DNA of 64,000 bases from Hofstenia miamia (GCA_004352715.1 SCFE01000066.1:1106727-1170726), one strand, 5' to 3'. Counted from the stretch's first letter, positions 11,518 through 23,826 are shown. Numbers and translations are program-made. Notes: generated by a model from the sequence alone, not told the origin.

Positions 11518-12562
11518 CAAGCTCCGCCAAAATGGTCTGACACATTTGTACTTTTACTAAAAGGCAAATATAGTAAGAAAACACCAAAAGTGTTTATATT
11601 TTCGAAAAGTAAATACAATGCCATTTTGTTTCATTTTGAATAATTTTTAGTTTTTTTTCATTTGCTAACATGAATCGGACAGGCGAGCATCGCTCTTTCC
11701 TAGTAGAAACGTTGATCAAAAATGAATCGGTAACTGCAGAATGATGTTGACACAAGAACTCAGCAATGAGACACTGAAACTCGCAGAGCAGTGTGTTTGG
11801 AAATGCAATGAAATCTCTCCCATGCAGCTGTTGTATTGTTCAGTGACGAGCCTCATTTTCACTTTGTTGCACAGTAAATAAGCAAAACTTCAGATACTGT
11901 ACCGAGAACAACCCTCGTGAGTTGCATGAACGCCTTTGAATTGTTCTCGGGTGACAGTTTGGTGTGCGATTTTAGAATACGGTATATGGAGCTGGTACTT
12001 CTTCTTCGAAAAGCACGTTACACTGACTGTGAACTCTGATCGATATTGTGAGATGCTAGAGAGTTTTCTCAGACCCAAATTGAATATGCTTCGCGTTATG
12101 GATAATTTTTGGTTTCAACAGCATGGAGCAACAGCGCACACTTCCCTAGGTGCGGTCGGGATTTTGAGGGCGATGTTCCCTGTTCATTTAATCTCATTGC
12201 GAGGTGACATCAGTTGGCCAGCCCGTTGACCTGATTTAAATCCTAGCGATTTTTTCCTCTGGTGATACCTCAGGTCAAAGGTATGCATTAGTTGTCCACG
12301 ATCTATTAAACAAATTAAATATGACTTTCATTAAGAAATTGCTGCCATCCACATCAAATGATGGCTCGAGAGACAATTTAATGAACGCTATCGACAGTGT
12401 GTGAACAATAACGGCTCCTATTTGACTGATTTAATTTCTAAAGCCCAATAAAATAAAATGGCATTATATTTACTTTTCGAAAATAAATACACTTTTTTGT
12501 TTCTTTATTTATTTGCCTTTTATTAAACCTATAAATTTGTCAGATCATTTTGCCGGAACTTG
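11518..12562 (+). mobile_element. mariner-like DNA transposon, 1,045 bp, inactive
   Basis: Flanked by TA dinucleotides (11516-11517 and 12563-12564), the target-site duplication of Tc1/mariner elements. The terminal inverted repeats are about 55 bp and imperfect: the left starts CAAGCTCCGCCAAAATGG, the right (reverse complement) CAAGTTCCGGCAAAATGA, and both run into an AAAAGGCAAAT block. The interior carries a broken plus-strand transposase. Confidence 0.9.
11670..12451 (+). pseudogene. mariner-like transposase, broken
   Basis: Starts MNRTGEHRSFLVETLIKNES, a typical N-terminal HTH beginning, then soon loses frame. Much of the region between the HTH and the first catalytic aspartate is deleted. 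The DDE core resumes as SDEPHFHF in a shifted frame, then RVTVWCAILEYGIW and FWFQQHGATAHTS, where His replaces the second catalytic Asp normally found in QQDGATAH. Stops interrupt the third motif (WPAR*PDLNPSDFFLW). The copy is catalytically dead on sequence grounds. Confidence 0.85.
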
Positions 12563-12564
12563 TA

Positions 12565-12996
12565 TTTTGCTGATTATAGAATAAACACTTTATTGAGGGA
12601 TTTTGTTATCAAAACCATTTTTTATTTGATCACTGTTGTAAGTACGTTCATAGCATATTAGAAGGAAATAACTTTCAAAAGGCTTTCAATAAATGTAATA
12701 AAAGAGTTAATACATGTATTAACAAAGTACAAACAAAAAGCAAGTTCTGGAAAAATGTATTTACCACTACCACTTGCTCCATATATGGAATAAAACCCAA
12801 TCAACATCCGCCAAGTGAAAAACTTAAATATATTTATACAATTTGCTTGGCAAATAACATTCGGTTTCTTAAAAAAATGTAATGAATGGCGATATTTCTA
12901 ACAATGATTTTATTTTCTTAATGTAAATTTTGTGTTTATTTAATTTTTTTAGCTCAAATTTAAATCTTAGTTTGTAGTATTTGTTGTATGTATCCG

Positions 12997-13040
<44 letters not shown>

Positions 13041-13499
13041 AATTTCTAAATATATATGTTAATGATGTAATTTAATAAATCTTTTGTTTTTACAGATTGA
13101 GTTATTGACACTTATAAAGTATTAAAATTAAAAAAGTATGCAAAGTAAATTTTTGGAGCAAAATTTATGGCTAATCTTGGTTTCAAAAGTTTAATGTCCT
13201 TCAAAATGTAAGTTGTTGGTTTTAGATTTCTTATTTGCTTTGCTATGTTTTAGTGACGTTGTTCTATGATTTGCCACATAATTCGATCTTCTTTTCCTTA
13301 ATGAAATTTTAAAAGATGTAAATTTTGGTTTATAGTTAAATTTAACACAAAGATATCAAATTTTATTGGGTGTAAATGTTTTCTTAAGCACATACTTATT
13401 CTAAAGTTCTACTTTCTACTTCTATTCTTTATAATCATTTCATTATTTTTGTTGAAAAAAATCTTTACTTTAATTTATGTTTTTGTAAAATCTATGTGT
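12565..13499. other. AT-rich DNA with a TA microsatellite
   Basis: Contains a (TA)n tract at about 12,996-13,043. The part nearest 13,500 may be the unrecognisable 3' end of the adjacent minus-strand LINE-C. No supported gene. Confidence 0.4.
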
Positions 13500-15970
13500 T
13501 GAAATATCATTTACACATACATTTGATAGTAAAGGAACTAAAGCTGATCCCTGTAGAACTACTGCATTTATCAATGTTTATATTCACGTATTGAGAACGA
13601 TCAAATATATGACTTTAGGAATATGATAGATAAATTATTAAAATTATAAATTTCTCATTAATAAATCATGATTAATCTTCCATTTCTAACTAAGTATTCA
13701 CTATGATTGCTATATTTTCTTTGATAAATTTATTGGACTATAATAATTCTCTTTGTGCATTTTGTTGATCATTGAAAAATCGTTCCAAAAAATCTCTAAG
13801 TTCATATTTCAATATATTTGACATTCTATATCCTAATTTCTTCTATTCAATGAAATTTTATGGAGACCTACTTTTACAATAGCTTGCATAACGCTTATGT
13901 AATTCTTGGATTTATTTCACTTTAATTTAAGGTTAATAGACAGTGTCTGTCGTACAGAATGGACAAATTCTTGGCTATAAATTCAAATTGTTTATCAATT
14001 GATTGAATACTGAGGAAACGTGTCCAAATGCAATTTAGTAATTCTTTTGAAAAATTCATTCTCTGATAATGCTTGGTGGAATGAATAAAAATGGTATTAC
14101 TTTGGTTCAAAAAATTGGAACTTTCTTTTTTGGTAATGAAATGATCAGTAATAGAAAATCAAAGACAAAAGTTTGGTAATTTCAAATTTCAGTAGAATTA
14201 AATATTAGTTAATCAATTAATGATGATGTTCTATTTCTTACATGAGTTGGTGCTTTTTTATTCATTATTGCTATTTTAAAAATATCTATTAGATGGTGAA
14301 TACCATTAAATTAATTTTGCTTTAAATAGTCTTGGTAATAATCTCCTATTATTATGATCACCTTCTTCTCATTTGTACGTCACGGAATCTTTTCATGTAA
14401 AATTTTTCAAAATTTTTTAAAGGCTTGTTTTATATTACAATAAATACATTTCTTGGTTAATTTTTAGTTCTATCCATAAGTCTTCAAAATTTTTATTACA
14501 TTCAAATCAATTCTTAGATTCGATTAAAATTTCTTGGGTAATAATAATAAAACCCCATGACCTCTAAGATTTTCAAGATTTCTTAGATTTCGATCTTGTT
14601 GAAATAATTTGAAGTTGTCTCTAAAAATGGTAGAGTCACTTGATTTTAAACATGTTCAGTGATTTCAAAAAATTTATGATCATCGAAGTTTTCAAATTAG
14701 ATCACATAATTTATTGAAAAACATTGTAAACTATTATTCATACAAAGTTTTTTAATGAGCATAACTTTTTGAATTTCGTAAATTGCTCAGTCTGAACTAA
14801 GGGCATTATGAACTTTGAATAGTTTGATCTTAAGCAATTAATGCATTTAGGTTCCCTCTTGGTATCTTTGTTTAAAAAATTTCAGGTAATTGCAGTTTTT
14901 TGCACAAAACATGCAAAACATTTCATCATCTTTACAAGTGTTTGTAAGATTGCCATAGTTTCCACTAGAGGTCGACGGTAAACCTAACCGACTTATTTTC
15001 ACTAGCACGGTTTCAAACGGTTTTTAATGACTGGTAATTAGTAGCTGTGTAATACTGCCAAAGCTCTCCCTACTGGCGAAAAAGTGGTTGGCAATTCAGG
15101 CAACAAATGCATCATCAGAACGCATGGGTTCAATTGGATCGAAAACGATCACCAAGAAGGAATGCAGTCTTTCTGGTGTCAATGCTTCTTCTCTCATTAA
15201 GACTAAGAAAAACTTGAAATTAATCTTGTATAACCATAAGAAAATATAGCTTCGAAATTACATGTTTTCATTACAGAACAAAACCGAAACCGAACCGAAA
15301 CCGCGGTTTTTGCCCCAAAACCGATCCGAACCGAAGTTTCCACATGCACTGCATATTCTTACATAGCAGTGATCAATAATCTGGGTGATACTTCAACAAT
15401 ATTGAATGTTGTTATTAATGAGTTATTTATTTTTTAAAAAAGATAATTAAATTCATCACATAATTTCACTTTGCAGTTGTTGATACCTTCAATATCGTCG
15501 TATACTGGAATATTCGATAATTTCAGTTTTGGAAATATGAATGCCTTTGATTTTTCCTAATTCTTCCATTGTTTTATCGACAATAGCATTATTTTTTTAT
15601 CAACAGTTTGTTGACAGAGTTCTCAATATTGTCTATTACTTTTCTGCGTGCTTTTTAATTAAGCGAGCCATCTTTATTCTTTAATGTTTTTTTTGAGATT
15701 GCGAGTTTTGGTGTCATTCTTTTTATTGATTTTTTGAGGCGAGAAAAGTTACATTCAACTATGGAAGAATTTGCTTCATTGGAAGAGTGCAAAAAATTTT
15801 TTTTATCTTTAAAGCAAGTTATGAAATTCTTCTTAATATCTCCAATAAAACTATTACAGTCAAATTTGCTTTGACTGTTAATGTTTAAGTCATTAATATA
15901 ATTCTCAAGATCAATAAATGGATTTAAGACATGTAATTTTAAATTAACATATATATACATATACATATAT
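13500..15970 (-). mobile_element. decayed LINE (LINE-C), minus strand
   Basis: Read leftwards from 15,970. An ORF1-like part has a coiled-coil-like segment (NIENSVNKLL) followed by LKLSNIPVYDDIEG, the shape of LINE ORF1 RNA-binding domains. Next come endonuclease fragments (VIIIIGDYYQDYL, APTHVRNRTSSLID near 14,250-14,400), then RT fragments near 13,540-13,610 (YDRSQYVNINI, LQGSALVPLLSNV, ND). Many stops and frame changes mark it as old. The order ORF1, EN, RT is correct for an APE-type LINE. It is interrupted by the insert at about 14,965-15,345. Confidence 0.6.
14965..15345. mobile_element. hAT-like non-autonomous insert inside LINE-C
   Basis: Its arms are rich in the alternating motif ccgaacc/ggttcgg (for example aaaccgaaccgaaaccg near 15,285), with TAGAGGTCGACGGT on the left and a related ...GGAAACTTCGGTTCGG on the complement of the right. 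Such CCGAACC arms are common in hAT MITEs. It separates the ORF1 and endonuclease remains of LINE-C, so it inserted later. The exact ends and target duplication are not resolved. Confidence 0.4.
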
Positions 15971-15979
15971 ATATATACA

Positions 15980-16013
<34 letters not shown>
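15951..16013. repeat. (TA)n / (TATATACA) microsatellite
   Basis: An alternating TA run with a few CA interruptions at the right border of LINE-C. Similar TA tracts recur at 18,370-18,392, 23,240-23,268, 26,800-26,830 and 28,208-28,248. Confidence 0.85.
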
Positions 16014-16014
<1 letters not shown>

Positions 16015-16016
<2 letters not shown>

Positions 16017-17814
16017 TGTGAGTCTTACACTATAACTTCCATTCTGTAGAAATTTCAATAATCGGCAATGATATTATGCCATACGTTTGAAAAAATAATG
16101 ATGTTCTTTGAAAAATTTAATATTTACATTGGAGGCACCGGATTACAAAAATGTGTTGCAGTTAACGTTAAGGTACGGGATTGGAACTTTATTGTAAATT
16201 TTTAATCGGAAATATATGTATTTAACAAGTGCTAAAAACGTTGACTTCGGCGATGATATTGAGTTTCTAGTGGAAAGTGTCGGCTTATCGCAATCTTGCG
16301 CAAGTTGCTCCATGTTAGGTGGTTAGGTTATTCAAGGATTTTAGGCTATGTTAGAGTTATTATTTAGCGCATTGAAGGACACGCCAAGATCTGAAAATGT
16401 CAATGAGCTTTTGTTTTTGAGAAATTGATGGATTATCTATTATCTTGACTTCTTGTTATCTTGTTTTAAAAGTTTTGATTTATCGATACAATGGTAACAA
16501 ACAGTACCGGTAAGAAGACTCAAGGAACAAGGACGGTACAGTTACTAAACAATTTTGAACGTTGTGGTATCCGATGAGACTGGGACAAAATTTTTCTGGT
16601 ACCACAGAACTTAAATGTATTTTTGAATTATAGAATTTTGTTTTTCTAAAGTCATTCCATATTCCTTCTATTCCTTAATGCGAAATTTAACAATACTTTT
16701 TGAAGGATCCATAGCAAATTCGATAAAACTCTTGGCAAAGTTTGGGGCTAATCTTAAATCAAGTGAGATTATGAAAATTATACGTGTTATCTATTTGATA
16801 ATTTTTTCTGCTGTGCATGCTTGTTGTGTAACACAACATTCTTTTGATGCTAGTGTAAAAAACCGTGATCTATGTTAGTCACGTAAAACTCGCACAATGT
16901 TCGATAGTCTGTACCACTCAAGAAATAAATTTAGAGGCAAAAAAGCAAAATAAAGAACTTCCAAAATGGATTTTAAATTCATCACCTTGCAATCTTCGAG
17001 TAAACATCAAAACATTTCTAACATTTCATCCTTTTGTCAGATTGTAACAAATCTAATCGTTAGATGGCGTCGCTCATTCACATTTTTTATATTTTTGAAT
17101 TTTGTAGGTTCATCCAATGTTTTGTATCAAAGTTCTTCCGTACATTCTGGTCTGGCAATTTGCAGTGAAGAAGTGGCAATTACTTTAGATGGAAAATTGG
17201 TAGAATATGTTGCCTAAGTATTCAATTTTAAGAATTTATAAATCGCATTTCTCTATAGGCTTCCAATAATATTTTCTTTAAACAATAAAAGACGTGGTTA
17301 TTTTAGGCAACATCAAGTATATTATAGGATTTTTGAAATAAAGGAATATGATACATTTATAGAATTGCTACCTTTAATGAAAGAAACCCCATTGTTTATT
17401 ATATATTTTCCCATCATTTTATACTGCATTTTGGCAAATTTCAAAATGTTTATATATGAATAGAATATTTGACATGACTAATTCTTGGCTTTGACTGCTT
17501 AAGAGGCTGCTTGTTAAATTAATTATTTGGAATTGTTGTTGCTTCAAATTACCACTAATGAACAGCTTACCGATACATTTAAACCTCTTGTCTTGAACAA
17601 GTGTTTGAAAACTTGTTATTTATTAGAGAACTTTAACTAACATCCAAACTTAACTACAAACCTTCATCATTCATTAATCGCTTCTCATTTCTTCCTTTTC
17701 TATTCTTTCTTTAAATACAAGAAATTAAATTAATGATGTTTTATATTACAAACACAAAATCATAGTATTTCTACATATCAAGTAACCCATACATCTTCGG
17801 TTTTCGTGTTTCCA
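16015..17814. other. AT-rich DNA with a weak candidate secreted-protein frame
   Basis: At 16,771 an ATG begins a signal-peptide-like stretch (MKIIRVIYLIIFSAVHACC). A last-exon-like frame follows the acceptor gaattttgtag and ends at 17,217 (GLAICSEEVAITLDGKLVEY). I could not join the pieces with consistent splice phases, so no gene model is offered. Confidence 0.25.
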
Positions 17815-18245
17815 CAACTCAATATCTGCTTTGGGATAAAGGTGGAGTCAATCACTTAGACTTCTAGCCTTTTTGCCAAAAACACTAAATGGTCAATACT
17901 ATGCCAAATTGTTTGAGAAATACCGTAAAAAGCAATCCAAAACGAGAACTTTTCCAATTTGGCTCCTTGCTTGTAGCGCTCCCACCCATGCAAATAATAT
18001 TTCAACAAAAAGGAGTGGTTTTACACTTCTAAAACATCCACCGTACAGCAGGGATTTTGCCTAACCGAAGGATTACTTTTTATTCAAGTACATGAAGAAA
18101 GCATTACTTGGATATCACTTTGAAAGATCACATTCACTGCCGCAATTTGTTTAAAAGTGGTTTGGCCAGCTCCCTGGAAAATGCTTGGCTGATGCATTTC
18201 AAAAATTGGTTATTTGATGGAATAAGATGATTGCTGCCAATGGTA
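17815..18245 (+). pseudogene. mariner transposase C-terminal half, decayed
   Basis: In one frame: LPKTLNGQYYAKLFEKYRKK, then CSAPTHANNI where families have DNAPAHT, so the second catalytic Asp is gone. Then LKHPPYSRDFA, a stop, DYFLFKYMKKALLGYHFE and the terminal MIAANGIYIEK. This is the familiar order of the SETMAR/Mos-type mariner catalytic half. Several stops are present and the N-terminal half is not visible. It is a different family from the element at 11,518. Confidence 0.8.
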
Positions 18246-18815
18246 TTTATATTGAAAAATAATTACATAAGTTTTTTCGAACTAGTATTTAATTCAGTTC
18301 AATAAAAATTGTTTTAGTTTTTTGTGCTGTGCTTTTTTCTTATTTAATCCGAGCCATTATTGAAGGAACCACGTATATATATATATATATACATAAAATT
18401 TACAAAATGTCTAAAAATAACTAATTAAAAATTTTTTTCTAGACTTCTAGTGGGAGTTCTAAGAATATTATAAAAAGATGTATGTTAATGATTAGAATGA
18501 CTTAACGTATACCCTCATAAACTCACGAATTAAAAAATATTTAAGATTTAGTTAGTCAAAAAATGTACTAACTACTTTCTTTAAAATATTTCATAATATT
18601 GTTGATTAACACAAATCCAATTTTCGATGCTCCAAAATATTGAATAGACATAATCATATAACTATAAAAATAAAGATTCTAAAATAGAAAATAATAAAAA
18701 ATTATTTTCTCAGCACATCAGTAAATATATGGAATAACTTACTTATATTTACAAAACAAATTGAAAAATTAAAAGGTTTAAAAATCAAGATAATAATTAC
18801 TTCCATAGTTATATA

Positions 18816-20408
18816 CAGAGTTGAATTGGATTGAGCCTAAAGTTGAGTCAGGCTGGCCCGGGCCGGGCTTTGGCCTAATGTTTCAATTAATATTTCAACA
18901 ACAAGAAAAAATTCACTTGAAAACTTAAACTTTGCAAATAACAAAAAACATTCTGTCCAAATTTAATTAGTCCTGCATTGTTGGCTGGTGCAATACTTCA
19001 AACATGGAAATTTGTTCTACTACAAGGCAAGAGAGTTTTTGAAAACTAACACTTATTTGTGATGAAGTAAGCTTGCAGAGAATTTTCGTAATTCTATAAA
19101 AAATGATATGTTCTCCAAATGGTAAAAAGGACGATTTTATTCCTGGTAATAAACTTGACATATATCATACCTTGGCTGTAGGCCATAACGCTCATCAGAG
19201 GTTGCAATAAGGGTGCTTACTTCCTAATAGTATTATTATAATGACTCTAAGCATCAGTATTTTTCACATTCTGGTATTCAGGCTACCTGAGCATGCTTAG
19301 CACCTTGTTGTAATCATACATTTACAGATTAATAAACAAAAATGCAAACATATTAACTATATTTACTACCTCTTATTTTGGACATGCAGGAAAGTATATT
19401 TTTCTTAAAACATTACATAAATTGTTGTAGTAAAAGAAATGGAGTACCTTTTTAATGAAATTCGTGTAAGAACTTCTCAAAATGTTTTAGTGAAACTCCA
19501 ATAGTTTTGTAGAACGTGTAAAATACGTTTAAAAATTCAAATAAACACAAATTTCATTTTCATATAGAATTAATTTTTAGGAAATGTTTGGATAAAAGAG
19601 TAGCAAATATTAATGCTCTTGTGGTACCCTTTTCTTGTGTTTTATTTAAATTGGCAGTTAAGTTTTGCCAGGCCCAGTTAATAATAAAATATCTGGAGAT
19701 TAAACATGTTGATAAATCGTTGCCAGTTATGCCAACAAGCGCCATTATCTCAATTAACATTAAAATACTATCAATGGCAACAGTTTTATATGTTTTCCAT
19801 AAAGATCTAAGGAAAAGATTAAAATGAAAGCAGTTTGTAAAATGAGGCCACTCATCTCATTTACATTGCAAACTCTGATATTTGAGATTTTATTATTTTG
19901 TGAAATGAAAGCGCTTAACAATTTTAAAGAAGAAACCAACAAAAACAAAAAAACTCTAAGCAATTTAAGGTTAATCTATGCACAAATTTAAAACAATTTA
20001 GAAAATTTTTTTTTCCTTCATTAGTAACATTTTTGAAAAAAGATATTCAATACTATTTACAGGGGGGCTCGCATCTGCTCTAGGAAGGGTTGAACTCCCT
20101 AGTCTCCAGGCTTACGAACCTGTATAACACGTTCATTGTATTAAGGTCAACAATGAAATTTGAATTTCAACAGAATTGAATAAGCATTGTTTACGGACAA
20201 AAACAAATGTGTACATATGCACATATTAATGAATACATTACACAAATTATCCATTGAAATTCATAGTGTAGTGCTTATGGGCCCCTTTGAGGCAAAATAC
20301 ACTATAAATGGCGTAAAAGAAAAAAATTGGGCCGAGCTTGGGTCGAATAATTGGTATTTTGAAATGGGCCGGGCTTGGGCCTAAAAAATCGGCCCAATTC
20401 CAACTCTG
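18816..20408. repeat. 1.6-kb segment bounded by GGCC-rich inverted repeats
   Basis: The left end reads cagagttgaattggattgag. The right end, read on the complement, is cagagttggaattgggcc. Both sit next to GGGCCGGGC / GGGCCT-rich stretches. CAGAG ends and GC-rich arms suggest a hAT-type element, but no matching 8-bp target duplication is seen, and the inverted similarity continues past CAGAG into agttata. A related right end occurs at about 24,925. Confidence 0.45.
19581..19827 (+). CDS. possible last exon of a rhodopsin-like GPCR, degenerate
   Basis: Preceded by an acceptor (aatttttag). The frame reads KCLDKRVANINALVVPFSCV, which could be the end of loop 3 and TM6, and ends TVLYVFHKDLRKRLK followed by TGA. 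That ending closely resembles the TM7-helix 8 end of class A GPCRs (LYVF.NKDLRKRL). The conserved Pro of TM6 and the NP of NPxxY are missing, so this is either a very divergent receptor or a pseudogene. No upstream exon was found. Confidence 0.35.
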
Positions 20409-21020
20409 TATAACTTATGCAAAGCAAAAGCTTGAATACAAATGACGAGGTCTTAAATTCTATAATATTGCCTATTCAATAAACAATATCTAAATTTGCC
20501 ATAACCCAAGGTTTTAATTTTAATTGGGTTTGAAAATATAAAACTTTTTCCATGTATTTGTTGTTTTCATTGTAATCTTACATTGCGCACAGTGAGCCTG
20601 AACTGAACTTGTGTGATCTGAGAACCAAATAAATTATATTAGGTGCTGCTGCCATGGTCCTTAAATGGTCTTAGTATTTGAACACTAATTATGGAAAAAT
20701 TTGAAATATTTTCATGGATTTCCTGCAAAGGAATAATTTTTGTTACAATTTTTCACCATTACACTCGCAGACCCATAGATGTGTCGAAATCAAATCATTT
20801 CCCAATTTCCCCAGCAGGCTTAGATAAATTTGCTGGAGAATATGAACAAAGCGGTTTGTTACATTAACCTTGGACAACCCAGAGATTTTTGAGAAATTTT
20901 CATGATCATATAAAAAATTTTTTAAACGCTTACAGCTCAAAAACTATTAAGGCCGTGCTCAATCTGAAAGCACCACATGATAAAGGCTGTTTAAGGTTAA
21001 GTAACGCAGTGTGATTAGGG
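20409..21020. repeat. dispersed repeat, copy 1
   Basis: Begins tataacttatgcaaagcaaa and later holds gctcaatctgaaagcaccac. The same two landmarks in the same order occur at about 24,980 and 25,235, and a weaker third match lies near 35,080. It adjoins the GGCC-rich terminus in both good copies. No coding capacity recognised. Confidence 0.5.
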
Positions 21021-21519
21021 CTTATTGGATAAGAATGATTTCCGTTGTTGAATACAGAGTAAGACTAGAAGCCAAAAGTCTCAAAAAATGAAGGTCTAAC
21101 GTAGTTTAACCCTTTCAAATCTGAACCTAGGTAATTTAATTTTTACTATAAAAACTGTATGATGCATATTTAGTAGGCTATAGATGACTTTTTTTATGAT
21201 TTTATGAAAAGCTTCTTTCATAATAATGGTGGGACCTATGTATCCCATTACCCCTTTCACTTGGGAATTTGAGGATATAGGGATTAATGGTTCCCGTTCG
21301 ACTCGAAAGAGTTAAAAAAATTTAATCTTAAACAACCTGTCTTTTAAAAAAGGCCGAACCGTATTTTAACAATTTCAAGCAATTCTCTTCATGTGAAATT
21401 TGGAAATCGTGAAATATAGAAATATCAATTGCTGAACGCGCTCGGTTGCAATGTTGAAATTTGAACTAATGTGTATTGCTGTGTTCAAAGTACTTAAGGA
21501 GATTAACTATTTTTATTGA

Positions 21520-22060
21520 ATATTCTACCAAATATTAAGGTAATCAGAAAGTCTGCAACTTATGGGAGAACAAGTAACCTTAACTATTTCTCTTTATGTA
21601 TATAGATCATCCAAACACATTGCCGTAAGATGTGCACCAAGACACTGAATGTGTCTGTCGTTAGAGACTGTCGCAAGGGTGCGCCTCAATGGATCCGTGA
21701 CTGAATGCGGTTATAGAATAGAATAAACGTGAAGACACTTTCCTATCTATTAGTAATTTTATAGAATAGAATAGAATAGAATTTCTTATNATATTCTACC
21801 AAATATTAAGGTAATCAGAAAGTCTGCAACTTATGGGAGAACAAGTAACCTTAACTATTTCTCTTTATGTATATAGATCATCCAAACACATTGCCGTAAG
21901 ATGTGCACCAAGACACTGAATGTGTCTGTCGTTAGAGACTGTCGCAAGGGTGCGCCTCAATGGATCCGTGACTGAATGCGGTTATAGAATAGAATAAACG
22001 TGAAAACACTTTCCTATCTATTAGTAATTTTATAGAATAGAATAGAATAGAATTTCTTAT
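21520..22060. repeat. 270-bp block present twice around a single N
   Basis: 21,520-21,789 and 21,791-22,060 are identical except for one base seen by eye (gaagacact versus gaaaacact). The lone N at 21,790 lies exactly between them. This is the signature of two overlapping contigs joined without merging, most likely two alleles, not a true tandem duplication. The block ends with (AGAAT)n. Confidence 0.9.
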
Positions 22061-22450
22061 TAAGTGTAGTACATTGGCATAATTATACACCTCAACAAAA
22101 GCTGCTAATACTGCACTTAATGCGTCAATAACAACATAAAAAACACAAAAACTATGAAAACATAATAACAAAAAACATGGATTCGGAATTATCAGTTTAC
22201 CCAGTGTATTGCTAATTAATGATATCTTTTAAAGAACTGGAATCCTTTCCATGATGTAGAACCTATTTTAGGGATATATTGTTTAAAGAGGTAGTTATTA
22301 ATTTGATTTTTAAATTTAATTCGCTTTTTGATTCGCTTTATTTCAATTGGTAAGTTATTACATAGATCAACTGCTGAGTTTAAAAATGATTTTTTAAGAA
22401 AATGCTTCTTGAATTTGGATGTCCTCGAATGATAAGTTGAACACGCATAT
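22030..22450 (-). mobile_element. LINE 3' fragment with (ATTCT)n tail
   Basis: Reading leftwards, the frame gives SFLNSAVDLCNNLPIEIKRI and NQINNYLF, the C-terminal end typical of APE-type LINE ORF2 proteins (N.LP.EI ... F..YL). A 3'UTR follows, ending in repeated ATTCT near 22,030-22,055. Only the last part of the element is present. Confidence 0.6.
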
Positions 22451-22459
22451 AGGGGAAAT

Positions 22460-23235
22460 AGCAGTCAGTTGTTTATCAATGTCCTCACTGATAAGAAATT
22501 GTCCCAATTAGACACAAAATTCGTAACCACATTTTTTTGCGAAAATGAGTATAATGCATCAAAAAACTCTTTAGAAATCTATCTTACCCAGCAAAGTGTG
22601 TTATATTTCAGGCGATACAAAGCTACCGCAAAAGTTTTTCGTATAAAATTGTCTCGACTGGCCGATTTCACAAAAATCGATCATTACCAAGTATAGTGGA
22701 CGGATCATACAGGGGTGTCCCATGTCCCAAAAGTAGAACTCCTTCCTGTATTTTTGGAATAAACTGGACCTGTGGAAAAAAAAGCATCTAGTCTTTGTTT
22801 CTTTCAATGGGAAATAGATTTTCTCTCATTTCATCAAATTTTACAGAGAATTATACGGTGGAGAACCGAATATTAAAAATTAATGAATTTTTTTGATGTG
22901 ATATCTTTTTCTCACGTTCAGTGGCAGGTGTTATTCCATTGGTCAACATTCACCATAACAGTTATTGATTATTAGATTTAAGGATACAGATATCTTTGTG
23001 GTTTTTCAATGATTGGAACTGTGGAACCCTTTGGACCTACTCTTTAAATGCACGCCTGAGACCAACTCGGTTGAATAACTATCTATATGATACAATAGCA
23101 AAACCCCTGTAAATCTCACCGGGATTTCAATTTCTCACACTCCGTATATGGAGTGGGATGTGGAGCTTTAATCCAAGCAGTCAAATTATATTTTCTACTA
23201 CAGCACCTATATAAAATATATAAAAATATTTTTTT

Positions 23236-23266
<31 letters not shown>

Positions 23267-23719
23267 GATCGCTTTCGCTACAAACTTAGTACTTAATGAC
23301 TATAAATATAATAAATTTGGGTGCGTACTTAGTAGTAGCGATCAACTACTAATTGATATAGTCTCAAACGAATATGATACTATGTTTTCATATGATTTTA
23401 GCAAATGATATAGCCTTCTTCTTACAGAAATATCTTTTCTGATGCTCAGTTCGATGAAGCAAAGCTGATATTTGATATTTTGTACAAAATGGATACTCTC
23501 AGTATGTTGTAAATTACTTTAATAATCTGGTGATATTTTACATTTCTTGCTTACGATTTTAAAGCAGCCATAGTTGTGATTGATATTTCGTTCGTCTGAC
23601 TATATGATTTTGAAAGATTCGATATTGAAATTAATGAACTATATTGATTGAAACAAATATGCAATTTCTCAAAGAAATAGTTGTTTGGTTCTGATTGCAA
23701 CCGGTTTTCGTATTTCAAT
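22460..23719. other. AT-rich DNA with a possible LINE endonuclease remnant
   Basis: At about 23,280-23,520 the plus strand reads GCVLSSSDQLLIDIVSNEYD and then, in another frame, SDAQFDEAKLIFDILYKMDT. This resembles the end of a LINE endonuclease and the linker before RT. It is too short and broken for a firm call. A TA microsatellite lies at 23,240-23,268. Nothing else recognised. Confidence 0.3.
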
Positions 23720-23826
23720 CAGACTTTTCAAAGAGCCGAGCTTCTAACGAGCCGAAATGATCCGAGCCGAGCCGAGCCGAGCCGAACTTACACAAAATTT
23801 AAACGAGCCGAGTTTGGACAAGTCTG
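23720..23826. mobile_element. 107-bp hAT-type MITE with (GAGCC)n core
   Basis: Starts CAGACTTTTCAAA and ends, on the complement, CAGACTTGTCCAAA. It is flanked by near-identical 8-bp sequences, atttcaat (23,712-23,719) and atttaaat (23,827-23,834), as expected for hAT target duplications. The interior is mostly repeats of GAGCC/GAGCCGA. No coding capacity. Confidence 0.7.

Noticed and set aside
20041-20110. GC-rich hairpin-prone stretch with gttcaaccc on the minus strand
   Set aside because: The B-box-like motif has no A-box at the right distance, so it is not a tRNA or SINE.
23428-23512. Terminal exon behind a strong acceptor (NIFSDAQFDEAKLIFD)
   Set aside because: Neighbouring sequence reads as LINE endonuclease and linker, which explains it better.
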